From contig NZ_JAHRVA010000004.1 in NCBI RefSeq assembly GCF_019100495.1, positions 287,026 to 351,025 of the forward strand: a stretch of 64,000 nucleotides of DNA, read 5' to 3'. The DNA comes from Falsochrobactrum tianjinense (GTDB lineage: Bacteria; Pseudomonadota; Alphaproteobacteria; Rhizobiales; Rhizobiaceae). The translations under genes and the position numbers were made by a program. Numbering within the stretch: the first letter of the stretch is position 1; the number at the start of each line of letters is the position of its first letter. The notes beneath the pieces are model-generated. The model did not search any database. It had not been told where the DNA came from and saw only the letters and a list, made by a program, of their open reading frames with translations. Below, piece after piece: positions 9,485 through 17,538 of the stretch.

Positions 9485-9513
9485 ATCATTCCTGTTCATG
9501 GCCCACCTGTCAA
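9485..9513 (-). promoter_or_regulatory. Sigma-70-like promoter of the FbpABC-type operon
   Basis: On the minus strand TTGACA (9513-9508) is followed after exactly 17 bases by AATGAT (9490-9485), four of six matches to the -10 consensus. This leaves a leader of roughly 110 bases before the ATG at 9370. I see no Fur-like site clear enough to report. Confidence 0.5.
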
Positions 9514-9601
9514 ACATCTCTCGTGTGAGCGTTGCTGAAAATCACAGATCGGATTTCCCGCAGACGCCACGCCCAAAATCCAGCCTGGCGCCAGAAAGAA
9601 A

Positions 9602-9638
9602 TGCCCTTCCGGCAGAACCACGCTTCTGCGGAAAGGCA
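9602..9638 (-). terminator. Terminator downstream of the pipecolate oxidase-like gene
   Basis: On the minus strand TGCCTTTCCGCAGAA pairs with TTCTGCCGGAAGGGCA across a six-base loop with one bulge, followed by TTTCTTTC. It lies 110 bases past the stop of the FAD oxidase gene (9751). The remaining bases 9639-9750 hold only a short unsupported reading frame. Confidence 0.65.
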
Positions 9639-9750
9639 CTTATCAACTCACTGGATGATATGCCAGCCCGCCGCATCTCTCCGGATCGTCCGATGAGATG
9701 CGGATGCCATAACGGAACTGAGCTTCAGTTATATGACAGGGGCAGGAACG

Positions 9751-11034
9751 TCAGATAATAATTTCGGCTACATGCGCGATCTGCGCACCCACTTCATAAT
9801 AGGCCTCGCGTAAACCGCGCAAATTCTGCTCTTTGGGATCGCTCACAGGCAAGGGCAGATCGGCTTCTGTGATCTCGCCGGAAACCAGTTGCGCCAGATA
9901 CTTGCCGAATACCGTGCCAGGCGCGATGCCGCGCCCGTTATAGCCGGAAAAGCCAACCACATTGCGCCCCAGCCGGTGGTATTTGGGCAGGCTGTCATTG
10001 GTCATGCCAATCTTGCCATACCATTCGGCTTCAAATTCCACATTGCCCATCTGCGGAAACAGGCGTTTGAGCGATTTCTTTGCCCATGCGCGATGCACGC
10101 CCGCGCCGGTATTGCGCAGCGCGCCAACACTTCCGAAAACCAGACGGCCCTGTTGGTCAAACCGGAAGGAAGACAGGACTTCCTTGGTGTCCCAAACGCC
10201 CTGACGTTCCGGCAGAATACTTCTTTTCAGATTGTCAGAAAGCGGCTTTGTCGCCATGTTGAAATAAGGCAGATGCACCAATTCAGCACGCACCTCTGCC
10301 CAGGGCGCATTGGTATAGGCATTGGTCGCAACGACAACCCAGTCAGCGCGCACCGATCCCCTAGCAGTCTTTACCACCCATTTGCCATTTTCCTCGCTCG
10401 CGCCGACGACGGGGCTGCCGGTATAAACCTGCGCGCCTGCCGCAATGGCGGCATGGGCCAGACCGCGTACATAGGCCAGCGGCTGGATCGTACCGGCGCG
10501 CAAATCAAGCAGCGAGCCGGTATAGGCTTTCGTACCCAACTTGGCTTCGGTTTCCCTCGCATCGAGCAGCTTCACATCGGCGCCGCGCCGCGCCCACTGC
10601 TCGTAGCGATTTTCAATATCCTTCACGCCCTTCGCACCGACCGCGCAATGCAGCGTACCTTGCTTTTCCACTTCGCAGGCAATCTTGTGCTTCTCGATAA
10701 TCTCGAAAACCAGCTTCGGCGCATTGCCGAGCACATCGAGAAGACGGTCGCCATATTTCTGACCGAGCACTCCCGGCAGATCGTCGGGCATGACCCACAT
10801 GCCTGCATTGACGAGGCCGACATTGCGCCCCGATCCGCCATAGCCGATCTCAATACCTTCCAGAACAATGGCCTTCACACCCTTTTCCGCCAGATGCAGC
10901 GCGGTGGAAAGGCCCGTGAAGCCGCCGCCGACAATCACGACATCCCCTGTCATGTCGCCTTGCAGTGCAGCTGTGTTTGGGGCGGCGGGTGCGGTCTTTT
11001 CCCAAAGGCCGTGAGAACGCGGATCATTCAACAT
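9751..11034 (-). CDS. amaA: FAD-dependent oxidoreductase, probable L-pipecolate oxidase (AmaA-like)
   Basis: A DAO/OrdL-type flavoprotein of 427 residues. The FAD-binding motif is VVIVGGGFTGLSTALHLAEKG (residues about 32-52, shown here at 21 so abbreviated to VVIVGGGFTG), and the C-terminal flavin motif is GFSGYNGRGIAPGTVFG. The long frame starts with TTG at 11043; I prefer the ATG at 11034 (MLNDPRSHGLWE). By sequence alone it could be a gamma-glutamylputrescine oxidase or another secondary amine oxidase. Its neighbours, a LysR gene, HglS and AmaB, are the enzymes that follow pipecolate oxidation in lysine degradation, so L-pipecolate to piperideine-6-carboxylate is the best call. The length matches that of Pseudomonas putida AmaA as I remember it. 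Confidence 0.75.
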   Translation of the reverse strand: MLNDPRSHGLWEKTAPAAPNTAALQGDMTGDVVIVGGGFTGLSTALHLAEKGVKAIVLEGIEIGYGGSGRNVGLVNAGMWVMPDDLPGVLGQKYGDRLLDVLGNAPKLVFEIIEKHKIACEVEKQGTLHCAVGAKGVKDIENRYEQWARRGADVKLLDARETEAKLGTKAYTGSLLDLRAGTIQPLAYVRGLAHAAIAAGAQVYTGSPVVGASEENGKWVVKTARGSVRADWVVVATNAYTNAPWAEVRAELVHLPYFNMATKPLSDNLKRSILPERQGVWDTKEVLSSFRFDQQGRLVFGSVGALRNTGAGVHRAWAKKSLKRLFPQMGNVEFEAEWYGKIGMTNDSLPKYHRLGRNVVGFSGYNGRGIAPGTVFGKYLAQLVSGEITEADLPLPVSDPKEQNLRGLREAYYEVGAQIAHVAEIII

Positions 11035-11139
11035 CGTCAGCAATCACTTCATATTTTATTGGCAAAGGACCGATCATGTCGGCGTCATATCTATTTCACG
11101 TTGCTCCATCGGCTTGGACAGCAATATTTGCGCAACAGC

Positions 11140-12072
11140 TCATTCCGGTTCGGAATGAACCAGCCCGAAATAGTCCGTATTGCCCACCTGTCCGGCAATC
11201 CATTGGCAGAATACCTGTGTCAACGGATTTTCAAGCTTTCCTTCCGGCACGACAAGATAATAATCATTCTCGGTACGCATGGGCTTCTCAAACAGCCGCA
11301 CCAATTCGCCATTACGCAATTCCTGCTCGATCAGGTAAAGCGGCAAGAGAGCAAAGCCGAGGCCCGCGACAGTCGCCCCGATTACCATGGAAAACTGCTC
11401 AAAACGATGGCCGCGATAAGCGGATTTTCCTTCCACGCCGCAGCTTTCAAACCATTGCGCCCACATTTTCGGACGCGTCGCCAAATGCAGCAGCGGCTGG
11501 TCCTCAAGCTCATCAGGCTGCGACGGTTGCTGTGTCTTCAATAGGTTTGGGCTTGCCACCGGCACAATCACTTCACTGCATAAGAAGGTGCAGGTCGCAT
11601 GCGCCCAGACCGGCTGTCCATAGTGAATGGCAAGATCGAAAGGCTGCTCCTCAAAGTCGAACACGCCTGAGCGTGAGGCGACATTGAGCGCTGTGCCGGG
11701 ATGTTTGTCGACAAAATCCGGAATGCGCGGCATCAGCCAGCGTGTGCCGAAAGTTGGCAATGTCGCGATGCTGAAAGACGATGTCGATTGCGCGGACGCC
11801 ATGGCGCGCAACATCGTATCTTCTGTCTGGTTGAGAAGGCGGCGAACTTCCGGCAGGAACTTGCGGCCCGCATCAGACAAAAGGATGCGCTGGCGAATGC
11901 GCTCGAAAAGCAGCACGCCGAGCTGACTTTCAAGGTCCTTGATCTGGCGGCTGACGGCGCTCTGGGTAAGATTGAGCTCATGAGCTGCCTGCGTGAAGCT
12001 GCCATGGCGTGCGGCACATTCAAATGCCTGTAGCGTGGCGATATCCGGGATCAGTCTCCTGCTCAGCTTCAT
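11140..12072 (-). CDS. LysR family regulator of the pipecolate/2-oxoadipate genes
   Basis: LysR-type regulator, 310 residues. The N-terminal helix-turn-helix is standard (FECAARHGSFTQAAHELNLT, QSAVSRQIKDLESQLG, about residues 18-54) and a substrate-binding domain follows from about residue 90 (FSIATLPTFGTRWLMPRIPDF, of which the middle is GcvA-like). It is divergent from hglS at 12222 and upstream of the FAD oxidase on the same strand, so it is well placed to control both arms. The GcvA/AmpR-like signature suggests an activator responding to a pathway intermediate, but the ligand is unknown. The ATG at 12072 follows GAGAATGGA. Confidence 0.88.
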   Translation of the reverse strand: MKLSRRLIPDIATLQAFECAARHGSFTQAAHELNLTQSAVSRQIKDLESQLGVLLFERIRQRILLSDAGRKFLPEVRRLLNQTEDTMLRAMASAQSTSSFSIATLPTFGTRWLMPRIPDFVDKHPGTALNVASRSGVFDFEEQPFDLAIHYGQPVWAHATCTFLCSEVIVPVASPNLLKTQQPSQPDELEDQPLLHLATRPKMWAQWFESCGVEGKSAYRGHRFEQFSMVIGATVAGLGFALLPLYLIEQELRNGELVRLFEKPMRTENDYYLVVPEGKLENPLTQVFCQWIAGQVGNTDYFGLVHSEPE

Positions 12073-12104
12073 TCCATTCTCGCATTAACATAGTTGCGTT
12101 CGTC

Positions 12105-12148
12105 GCGATCATAATCGCAAAACCGCTGATATGATACATTTTCATCAT
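12105..12148. promoter_or_regulatory. Candidate LysR binding sites in the lysR-hglS gap
   Basis: Two inverted repeats lie in the 149-base divergent gap: GCGAT-N4-ATCGC (12105-12118) and ATGAT-N8-ATCAT (12131-12148). Both are compatible with LysR-type palindromes of the T-N11-A kind. Assignment rests on symmetry and position only. Confidence 0.35.
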
Positions 12149-12221
12149 AATCTAGGTATGTTCCTCCCCGCAAATGGCATGCCATCCTCAAGATGAACAA
12201 AATTCTACGAAAGCTTTCGCA

Positions 12222-13622
12222 ATGAACGCGCATAAATTCGTTTCGCCCGACGCCATTCGCTCTGCTTTTTCGGCAGCAATGTCGGCCATGTACAAACAGG
12301 AAGTACCCGCCTATGGCACATTGATGGGCCTCGTCGCGGATGTAAATACCAGAGTGCTGCAAGAAGACAGCTATCTGCATGAGCGCCTGTCGGAGACTGA
12401 TTCGCTTGAGCGCATCTCCGAAGAACGCCATGGCGCAATCCGCCTTGGCACAGCAGCGGAACTTGCCATGATGCGCCGCGTTTTTGCCGTGATGGGCATG
12501 TTCCCGGTCGGCTATTACGATCTGAGTGCAGCCGGTGTTCCGGTTCATTCCACCGCATTCCGCCCGGTTGACGACGCCGCACTGAAACGCAATCCGTTCC
12601 GCGTTTTCACGTCGCTTCTGCGTCTTGATCTGATCACTGATGAAAAACTGCGCAGGGAATCGGAAGAAGTCCTTTCCCAGCGCAATATTTTTACGCCGGG
12701 CGCGATTACGCTGGTCGAGAAGGCGGAAGCCGCAGGCGGTCTTGGCGAGGAAGACGCCAGAGCCTTCGTCGCAGAAGTTCTGGAAACCTTCCGCTGGCAT
12801 GATCGTGCTAATGTCAGTACGGATCTCTATCATCGCCTGCACGATGCGCACCGCCTGATTGCTGATGTTGTCTCGTTCAAGGGGCCGCACATCAATCATC
12901 TGACCCCGCGCACCCTCGATATCGACGCCGTTCAGGCGCAAATGCCGGAACGCGACATCAATCCAAAGGCTGTCGTCGAAGGCCCGCCAACTCGCAAATG
13001 CCCGATCCTTCTGCGTCAGACCTCTTTCAAGGCGCTCGAAGAAGAAGTATCCTTCATCGGCGAAGATGGCCAGTGGGTGCCCGGCTCGCATACGGCCCGT
13101 TTTGGCGAAATCGAACAGCGCGGCGTAGCGCTTACGCCCAAGGGCCGCGCACTTTATGACAAGCTTCTCAACGACACGCGCGCCATCCTCCGCCCGGCCC
13201 CCGACGGCTCCAACGCGAGCCAATATGTGAAGGCGCTTGGCGACACTTTCTCGGCGTTCCCGGATAATTGGGCCGATATTCGCGTGCAAGGTCTTGGCTA
13301 TTTTGCCTATTCAGTGAAAAATGCCACCATGCTTGCAGCTTTCAAGCCCAATACCAATATTGAAACTCTGATAGAAGCGGGTGCCGTCCAGTTCGATCCC
13401 ATAACTTATGAAGACTTTCTGCCGGTCAGTGCTGCCGGTATATTCCAGTCCAATCTGGGCGATAACGATGCACAGGATTTTGTCGAAAGCCCTAACCAAA
13501 AGCGTTTCGAGGAGAATCTCGGCGTTAGGGTGCTCAATGAATTTGAGCACTATGCCCGCATCGAACGCGAATCGATAGAAGCCGTACAGTTCCGTATGAG
13601 CGGGCTTGAAGCCGCTGAATAA
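12222..13622 (+). CDS. hglS: 2-oxoadipate dioxygenase/decarboxylase HglS (DUF1338, YdcJ family)
   Basis: Non-haem iron enzyme of the vicinal oxygen chelate fold that turns 2-oxoadipate into D-2-hydroxyglutarate with release of CO2, the late step of the D-lysine/pipecolate route. The frame is open from 12174, but starting at the ATG at 12222 gives 466 residues, begins MNAHKFVSPDAIR, and puts His70 (SEERHG), Arg74 and His226 (HINHLT) at the positions I recall as catalytic in the P. putida enzyme; the third ligand would be a glutamate in FGEIEQRG near 296. The gene follows its divergent LysR regulator and precedes amaB by 118 bases containing two strong hairpins. The ribosome site is weak (GAAAGC). 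Confidence 0.9.
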   Translation: MNAHKFVSPDAIRSAFSAAMSAMYKQEVPAYGTLMGLVADVNTRVLQEDSYLHERLSETDSLERISEERHGAIRLGTAAELAMMRRVFAVMGMFPVGYYDLSAAGVPVHSTAFRPVDDAALKRNPFRVFTSLLRLDLITDEKLRRESEEVLSQRNIFTPGAITLVEKAEAAGGLGEEDARAFVAEVLETFRWHDRANVSTDLYHRLHDAHRLIADVVSFKGPHINHLTPRTLDIDAVQAQMPERDINPKAVVEGPPTRKCPILLRQTSFKALEEEVSFIGEDGQWVPGSHTARFGEIEQRGVALTPKGRALYDKLLNDTRAILRPAPDGSNASQYVKALGDTFSAFPDNWADIRVQGLGYFAYSVKNATMLAAFKPNTNIETLIEAGAVQFDPITYEDFLPVSAAGIFQSNLGDNDAQDFVESPNQKRFEENLGVRVLNEFEHYARIERESIEAVQFRMSGLEAAE

Positions 13623-13628
13623 ATTAGA

Positions 13629-13671
13629 GCGCATCCCGAAAAGTGTGAAGCGGTTTTCGGATAAGATGCGC
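13629..13671. repeat. Interspersed palindrome (GTGTGAAGCG family), copy 1
   Basis: Nested stem: GCGCATC (13629-13635) with GATGCGC (13665-13671), and CCGAAAA (13636-13642) with TTTTCGG (13654-13660). The loop holds GTGTGAAGCG. Related copies with the same core lie at 26921-26964 (ATGTGAAGCG) and 34143-34193 (GTGCGAAGCG). Confidence 0.75.
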
Positions 13672-13685
13672 ATTAAACAAAAAGG

Positions 13686-13722
13686 TAGAGTGTCGATCTG
13701 ATTCAACCAGATCGACACTCTA
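13686..13722. repeat. Perfect 15-base hairpin in the amaB leader
   Basis: TAGAGTGTCGATCTG (13686-13700) and CAGATCGACACTCTA (13708-13722) pair perfectly with a 7-base loop. It is followed by AAAAG but no T-tract on the plus strand, so it is not a classical terminator. It lies 18 bases before the amaB start and next to another palindrome, so it may stabilise or punctuate the hglS-amaB message. Confidence 0.75.
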
Positions 13723-13740
13723 AAAGCAGAGAGGAAAGTC

Positions 13741-15273
13741 ATGAACACTGCTGTCAGAAAAATCGATGTGAAGAAGGAAGCCGCAGAGCTTCTTACGAAG
13801 CTCGGCGTCGATGCTGCCATCTATACGGGCGGTGATCTCGCCGGTTTCAGCCCGGTTTCGGGCGAACAGATCGCGGCGATCAAATCGCACAGCAAAGACG
13901 ACGCAGAAAAGATCATCGCGAAGGCTGATGAAGCTTTCCGCACATGGCGCACCGTTCCGGCACCAAGGCGCGGTGAACTCATTCGCCTGCTCGGTGAAGA
14001 ACTGCGGGCCTCCAAGGACGATCTTGGCCGCCTTGTTTCGCTCGAAGCAGGCAAGATTCCGTCGGAAGGTTTAGGCGAAGTCCAGGAAATGATCGATATC
14101 TGCGATTTCGCAGTCGGTCTTTCCCGCCAGCTTTACGGTCTCACCATCGCAACCGAACGCCCCGGCCACCGCATGATGGAAACCTGGCATCCGCTGGGCG
14201 TGGTCGGCGTGATCTCGGCATTCAACTTCCCCGTCGCCGTTTGGTCGTGGAACACCGCACTTGCAATCGTCTGCGGCAATACGGTCGTCTGGAAGCCATC
14301 AGAGAAGTCGCTGCTGACAGCTCTTGCCTGCGATGCGATCTTCAAGCGTGCGCTCAAGCGCTTCGGCGATGCGCCGGAAGCCATTTCGCAGGTTCTTCTC
14401 GGCGACCGCGAAATTGGTGAAGTGCTGGTTGACAGCCCGAAAGTACCGCTGGTTTCGGCCACTGGTTCGACCCGCATGGGGCGCGAAGTCGGCCCACGCA
14501 TTGCCAGGCGTTTCGCTCGGGCGATTCTCGAACTGGGCGGCAACAATGCCGGTATCGTCTGCCCGTCAGCCGATCTCGACATGGCGCTGCGTGCGATTGC
14601 CTTCGGTGCCATGGGAACTGCTGGTCAGCGCTGCACCACGATGCGCCGTCTTTTCGTACATGAGAGCGTCTATGACGCGCTGGTTCCGCGCCTACAAAAA
14701 GCCTATGCCAGCGTTTCCATCGGCTCGCCGCTTGAAACCAGCGCTCTGGTCGGCCCACTGATCGACAAGGCCGCTTTCGACAATATGCAGAAGGCTTTGC
14801 AAGATGCTTCGGCTCACGGCGGCAAGGTTCAGGGCGGCGAGCGCGTTGATGCCGGCTATGAAAACGCCTATTATGTGCGCCCGGCCATCGTGGAAATGCC
14901 AAAGCAGGAAGGCCCTGTTCTCGAAGAAACCTTCGCGCCAATTCTCTACGTTATGAAATATTCCAATTTTGATGACGTTCTGGCGCAACACAATGCTGTT
15001 GGCGCGGGTCTTTCATCCTCTATCTTCACTCTTAACCTTCAGGAAGCGGAGCGTTTCCTGTCGGTTGAAGGTTCGGACTGCGGCATAGCCAATGTCAATA
15101 TCGGTACTTCCGGCGCTGAAATCGGCGGCGCGTTCGGCGGAGAAAAAGAAACGGGCGGCGGTCGTGAATCAGGCTCGGATGCGTGGAAGGGCTATATGCG
15201 CCGCGCAACCAATACAATCAACTATTCCAAGGCCCTGCCGCTCGCTCAGGGCGTATCCTTCGACATTGATTGA
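13741..15273 (+). CDS. amaB: L-2-aminoadipate-6-semialdehyde (piperideine-6-carboxylate) dehydrogenase
   Basis: NAD-dependent aldehyde dehydrogenase of the ALDH7 (antiquitin) group, 510 residues. It oxidises piperideine-6-carboxylate, in equilibrium with the semialdehyde, to L-2-aminoadipate. The catalytic Glu264 (AILELGGNNAG) and Cys298 (GTAGQRCTTMRR) are present, as is the cofactor region SATGSTRMG near 239-247. ALDH7 features include the QRC motif and the C-terminal FGGEKETGGGRESGSDAWK. The ATG at 13741 follows GAGAGGAAAG. Together with the FAD oxidase at 9751-11034 and HglS it forms a pipecolate to 2-hydroxyglutarate route; the transaminase step (aminoadipate to oxoadipate) is not obvious nearby. 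Confidence 0.92.
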   Translation: MNTAVRKIDVKKEAAELLTKLGVDAAIYTGGDLAGFSPVSGEQIAAIKSHSKDDAEKIIAKADEAFRTWRTVPAPRRGELIRLLGEELRASKDDLGRLVSLEAGKIPSEGLGEVQEMIDICDFAVGLSRQLYGLTIATERPGHRMMETWHPLGVVGVISAFNFPVAVWSWNTALAIVCGNTVVWKPSEKSLLTALACDAIFKRALKRFGDAPEAISQVLLGDREIGEVLVDSPKVPLVSATGSTRMGREVGPRIARRFARAILELGGNNAGIVCPSADLDMALRAIAFGAMGTAGQRCTTMRRLFVHESVYDALVPRLQKAYASVSIGSPLETSALVGPLIDKAAFDNMQKALQDASAHGGKVQGGERVDAGYENAYYVRPAIVEMPKQEGPVLEETFAPILYVMKYSNFDDVLAQHNAVGAGLSSSIFTLNLQEAERFLSVEGSDCGIANVNIGTSGAEIGGAFGGEKETGGGRESGSDAWKGYMRRATNTINYSKALPLAQGVSFDID

Positions 15274-15295
15274 TCGTCATAAGACCAAAGAAAAA

Positions 15296-15319
15296 CCCCG
15301 CGATCTGCGGGGTTTTTTT
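15296..15319. terminator. Two-way terminator between amaB and purU
   Basis: CCCCGC (15296-15301), loop GATCT, GCGGGG (15307-15312), then seven T (15313-15319). Five A precede the stem, so it works on both strands and serves the convergent amaB and purU genes. Confidence 0.93.
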
Positions 15320-15331
15320 GTGACCGCTATT

Positions 15332-16216
15332 TCAGCCCATGCGTTCGGAGGCGAACGAACCGGGTGAAGCGGGAAATACGACCGTCCGATTGCCATTGAC
15401 GAATGAGCGATGGTGAATATGAGCATGGACGGCACGCGCGAGCACCTGCGCTTCGACGTCGCGACCGATGGAAACATAATCGGCAGCGCTCTGCGCATGG
15501 GTGACGCGCGCAACATCCTGCTCGATAATCGGGCCTTCATCAAGATCGGCGGTGACGTAATGGGCTGTCGCGCCAATCAGTTTCACGCCGCGCTCATAGG
15601 CTTGCTTATAGGGATTGGCACCCTTGAAGGACGGCAGGAAAGAGTGATGTATATTGATGATGCGACCCGACATTTTCTGGCAAAGCTGGTCGGAGAGAAC
15701 CTGCATGTAACGCGCCAGCACCACCAGTTCCGTATCTGTTTGGTCGACGATATCCAGTAGCCGCTGCTCGGCTTCCGGCTTGTTGGCCTTGGTCACGGCG
15801 ATATGATGAAATGGAATATCGTGGTTCACCACGACCTTCTGGTAATCGAAATGATTAGACACCACACCGACGATATCAATGGGCAGTGCGCCGATCTTCC
15901 AGCGATAGAGCAGATCGTTGAGGCAATGCCCGAAGCGTGACACCATCAAAAGCGTCTTGGTGCGATGGGCACTGTCATGGAAATCGAATTCCATCTCGAA
16001 GGGAGCTGCGACAGGTGTAAAACCTTCGCGCAGGACATCCAGCGCCACCCCCTCTTCGGAAATGAAACTGACGCGCATGAAAAAGCGGCCCGTATCCAGA
16101 TCGTCAAACTGGGCGCTGTCGACAATATTGCAACCTTTCCCGGCCAGATAACCGGAAATGGCGGCGACAATACCGCGCGTGGACTTGCAGGTGACGGTCA
16201 GGACAAAGTTATGCAT
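15332..16216 (-). CDS. purU: Formyltetrahydrofolate deformylase
   Basis: Hydrolyses 10-formyl-tetrahydrofolate to formate and tetrahydrofolate, balancing one-carbon pools. The protein has 294 residues: an N-terminal ACT domain (about 5-75, VTCKSTRGIVAAISGYLAGK) and a formyltransferase-like domain with SNHFDYQKVV, the catalytic-site segment NIHHSFLPSFKGANPY and TADLDEGPIIEQDV holding the essential aspartate. The frame opens at 16249, but the ATG at 16216 follows GAGGAAG. It is a single gene between convergent amaB and a 150-base gap. In this group purU often assists demethylation pathways, but no such genes lie here. Confidence 0.94.
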   Translation of the reverse strand: MHNFVLTVTCKSTRGIVAAISGYLAGKGCNIVDSAQFDDLDTGRFFMRVSFISEEGVALDVLREGFTPVAAPFEMEFDFHDSAHRTKTLLMVSRFGHCLNDLLYRWKIGALPIDIVGVVSNHFDYQKVVVNHDIPFHHIAVTKANKPEAEQRLLDIVDQTDTELVVLARYMQVLSDQLCQKMSGRIINIHHSFLPSFKGANPYKQAYERGVKLIGATAHYVTADLDEGPIIEQDVARVTHAQSAADYVSIGRDVEAQVLARAVHAHIHHRSFVNGNRTVVFPASPGSFASERMG

Positions 16217-16370
16217 CGGACTTCCTCTATTTCGCAGGCACAACCACATTGCGCTTTCTACTGCACGACGCGGCGCCAGCCATGCCAGAATGCGTAATGC
16301 ACTGACCGGATTGCGCTATCAAGTTGGATTGCAAGAAAGATACCCAAATTAGGAAAATGTCCGGCTTTTC

Positions 16371-17537
16371 TTAGCAGGCGGCCTGTTTCGCTCCCGAAAG
16401 CCACGTCGCCCTGACAAACAGACCATCATCGAGATGCACCGCGTCCATCCGCATCCCGGATCGCAACAGGCCGCGGTCCTCAAGGCGCAGATACCGCGCC
16501 GGATAAAGGCTTGCCATTCGCACGGCTTCGGGGAGCGTCAGTTCCAGTTCGGCAACCCCGAAACGCACGGCGGATGCCATATCGAGATCGGAACCGGCAA
16601 TAGTGCCGTCCGAAAGTATCAGCTTGGAACAAACACCACCCGGAACGCGCAGGACCGAACGGCCATTGATTTGAAAACCTGCCGTATCGGAGCCGACCAG
16701 CGCCATGGCGTCAGTGACGAAGAACAGATGCGCACCGCCGCGTTTGGCACGCAGCGCAAGCCGCAGCACCATCGGATCGACATGATGGCCATCGGCAATA
16801 ATACCGCACCAGACACCCGGATGATCGAGCGCAGCCCCGGCCAGTCCCGGCGCGCGATGGCCGATCTGGCTCATCGCATTGAAAAGATGCGTCACACTGC
16901 GCGCGCCCGCATCGAACAGTTTGATTGCCTGTTCCGCCGTCGCATCACTGTGGCCGATACTGACGATCACTCCCGCGTCAGACAGACGGCGCACCTGTTC
17001 CGGTGTCACCTGTTCCGCTGCGATCGTGAGAAGCAATGTGCCAATCTGTTCGACCGTATGGATATAAAGCGCAATATCAGCCTCATCGACAGGCCGCATC
17101 AATTCTGCCAGATGCGCACCTTTACGCGCAGGCGCCAGATGCGGTCCCTCCAGATGCAGGCCAATGATGCCATTATCTGTTTTCACGGCCTCGACCGCTG
17201 CTTCAATGGTCCGGTCCCGAACCGGCCCCGTATCGGTAATCAGCGTAGGCAGGAGACCCGTCGTGCCATATTTACGATGCGCTTGCGCCATCGCAAACAT
17301 TGTCTCGGGCGTGGGCAGATCGTTGAGCATGAATCCGCCACCGCCATTGACCTGCGCGTCGATAAAGCCCGGAGCCAGGACACCGCCGTCAAGCCGCAGC
17401 ACATCATAGCCTTTGCCAATGGCTGTTTCCGGCACGATCGCCTCGACCCGGCCCTCGCTGAACATAAGCGCGCTTGCATCATGGAACCGTTCGCCATCGA
17501 AAATGCGCGCGCCTGTGATTGCGGTCTTGTCTTTCAT
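16371..17537 (-). CDS. nagA: N-acetylglucosamine-6-phosphate deacetylase
   Basis: Amidohydrolase that removes acetate from GlcNAc-6-phosphate in amino-sugar and cell-wall recycling. The 388 residues include the metal-site motifs GLHLEGPHL, SIGHSDATAEQA and THLFNAMSQIGHRAPG, plus the catalytic FVTDAMALVGSD. The ATG at 17537 begins MKDKTAITGARIFDGE; upstream frame to 17633 lies inside the RND pump gene. Only one base separates the pump stop (17539-17541) from this start, so nagA is probably translated from the pump message. No nagB or GlcNAc transporter is adjacent, which makes the pairing with an efflux pump odd. Confidence 0.93.
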   Translation of the reverse strand: MKDKTAITGARIFDGERFHDASALMFSEGRVEAIVPETAIGKGYDVLRLDGGVLAPGFIDAQVNGGGGFMLNDLPTPETMFAMAQAHRKYGTTGLLPTLITDTGPVRDRTIEAAVEAVKTDNGIIGLHLEGPHLAPARKGAHLAELMRPVDEADIALYIHTVEQIGTLLLTIAAEQVTPEQVRRLSDAGVIVSIGHSDATAEQAIKLFDAGARSVTHLFNAMSQIGHRAPGLAGAALDHPGVWCGIIADGHHVDPMVLRLALRAKRGGAHLFFVTDAMALVGSDTAGFQINGRSVLRVPGGVCSKLILSDGTIAGSDLDMASAVRFGVAELELTLPEAVRMASLYPARYLRLEDRGLLRSGMRMDAVHLDDGLFVRATWLSGAKQAAC

Positions 17538-17538
17538 A

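Noticed and set aside
9498-9758. 86-codon plus-strand frame before the FAD oxidase
   Set aside because: No ribosome site, no recognisable fold, and it overlaps the terminator hairpin at 9602-9638.
9889-11544. 551-codon plus-strand frame
   Set aside because: It covers the FAD oxidase and part of the LysR gene in the opposite sense. Both of those have full family features; this one has none.
12069-13289. 406-codon minus-strand frame
   Set aside because: It lies wholly opposite hglS, whose catalytic residues and family match are clear. The minus-strand translation shows no family pattern.
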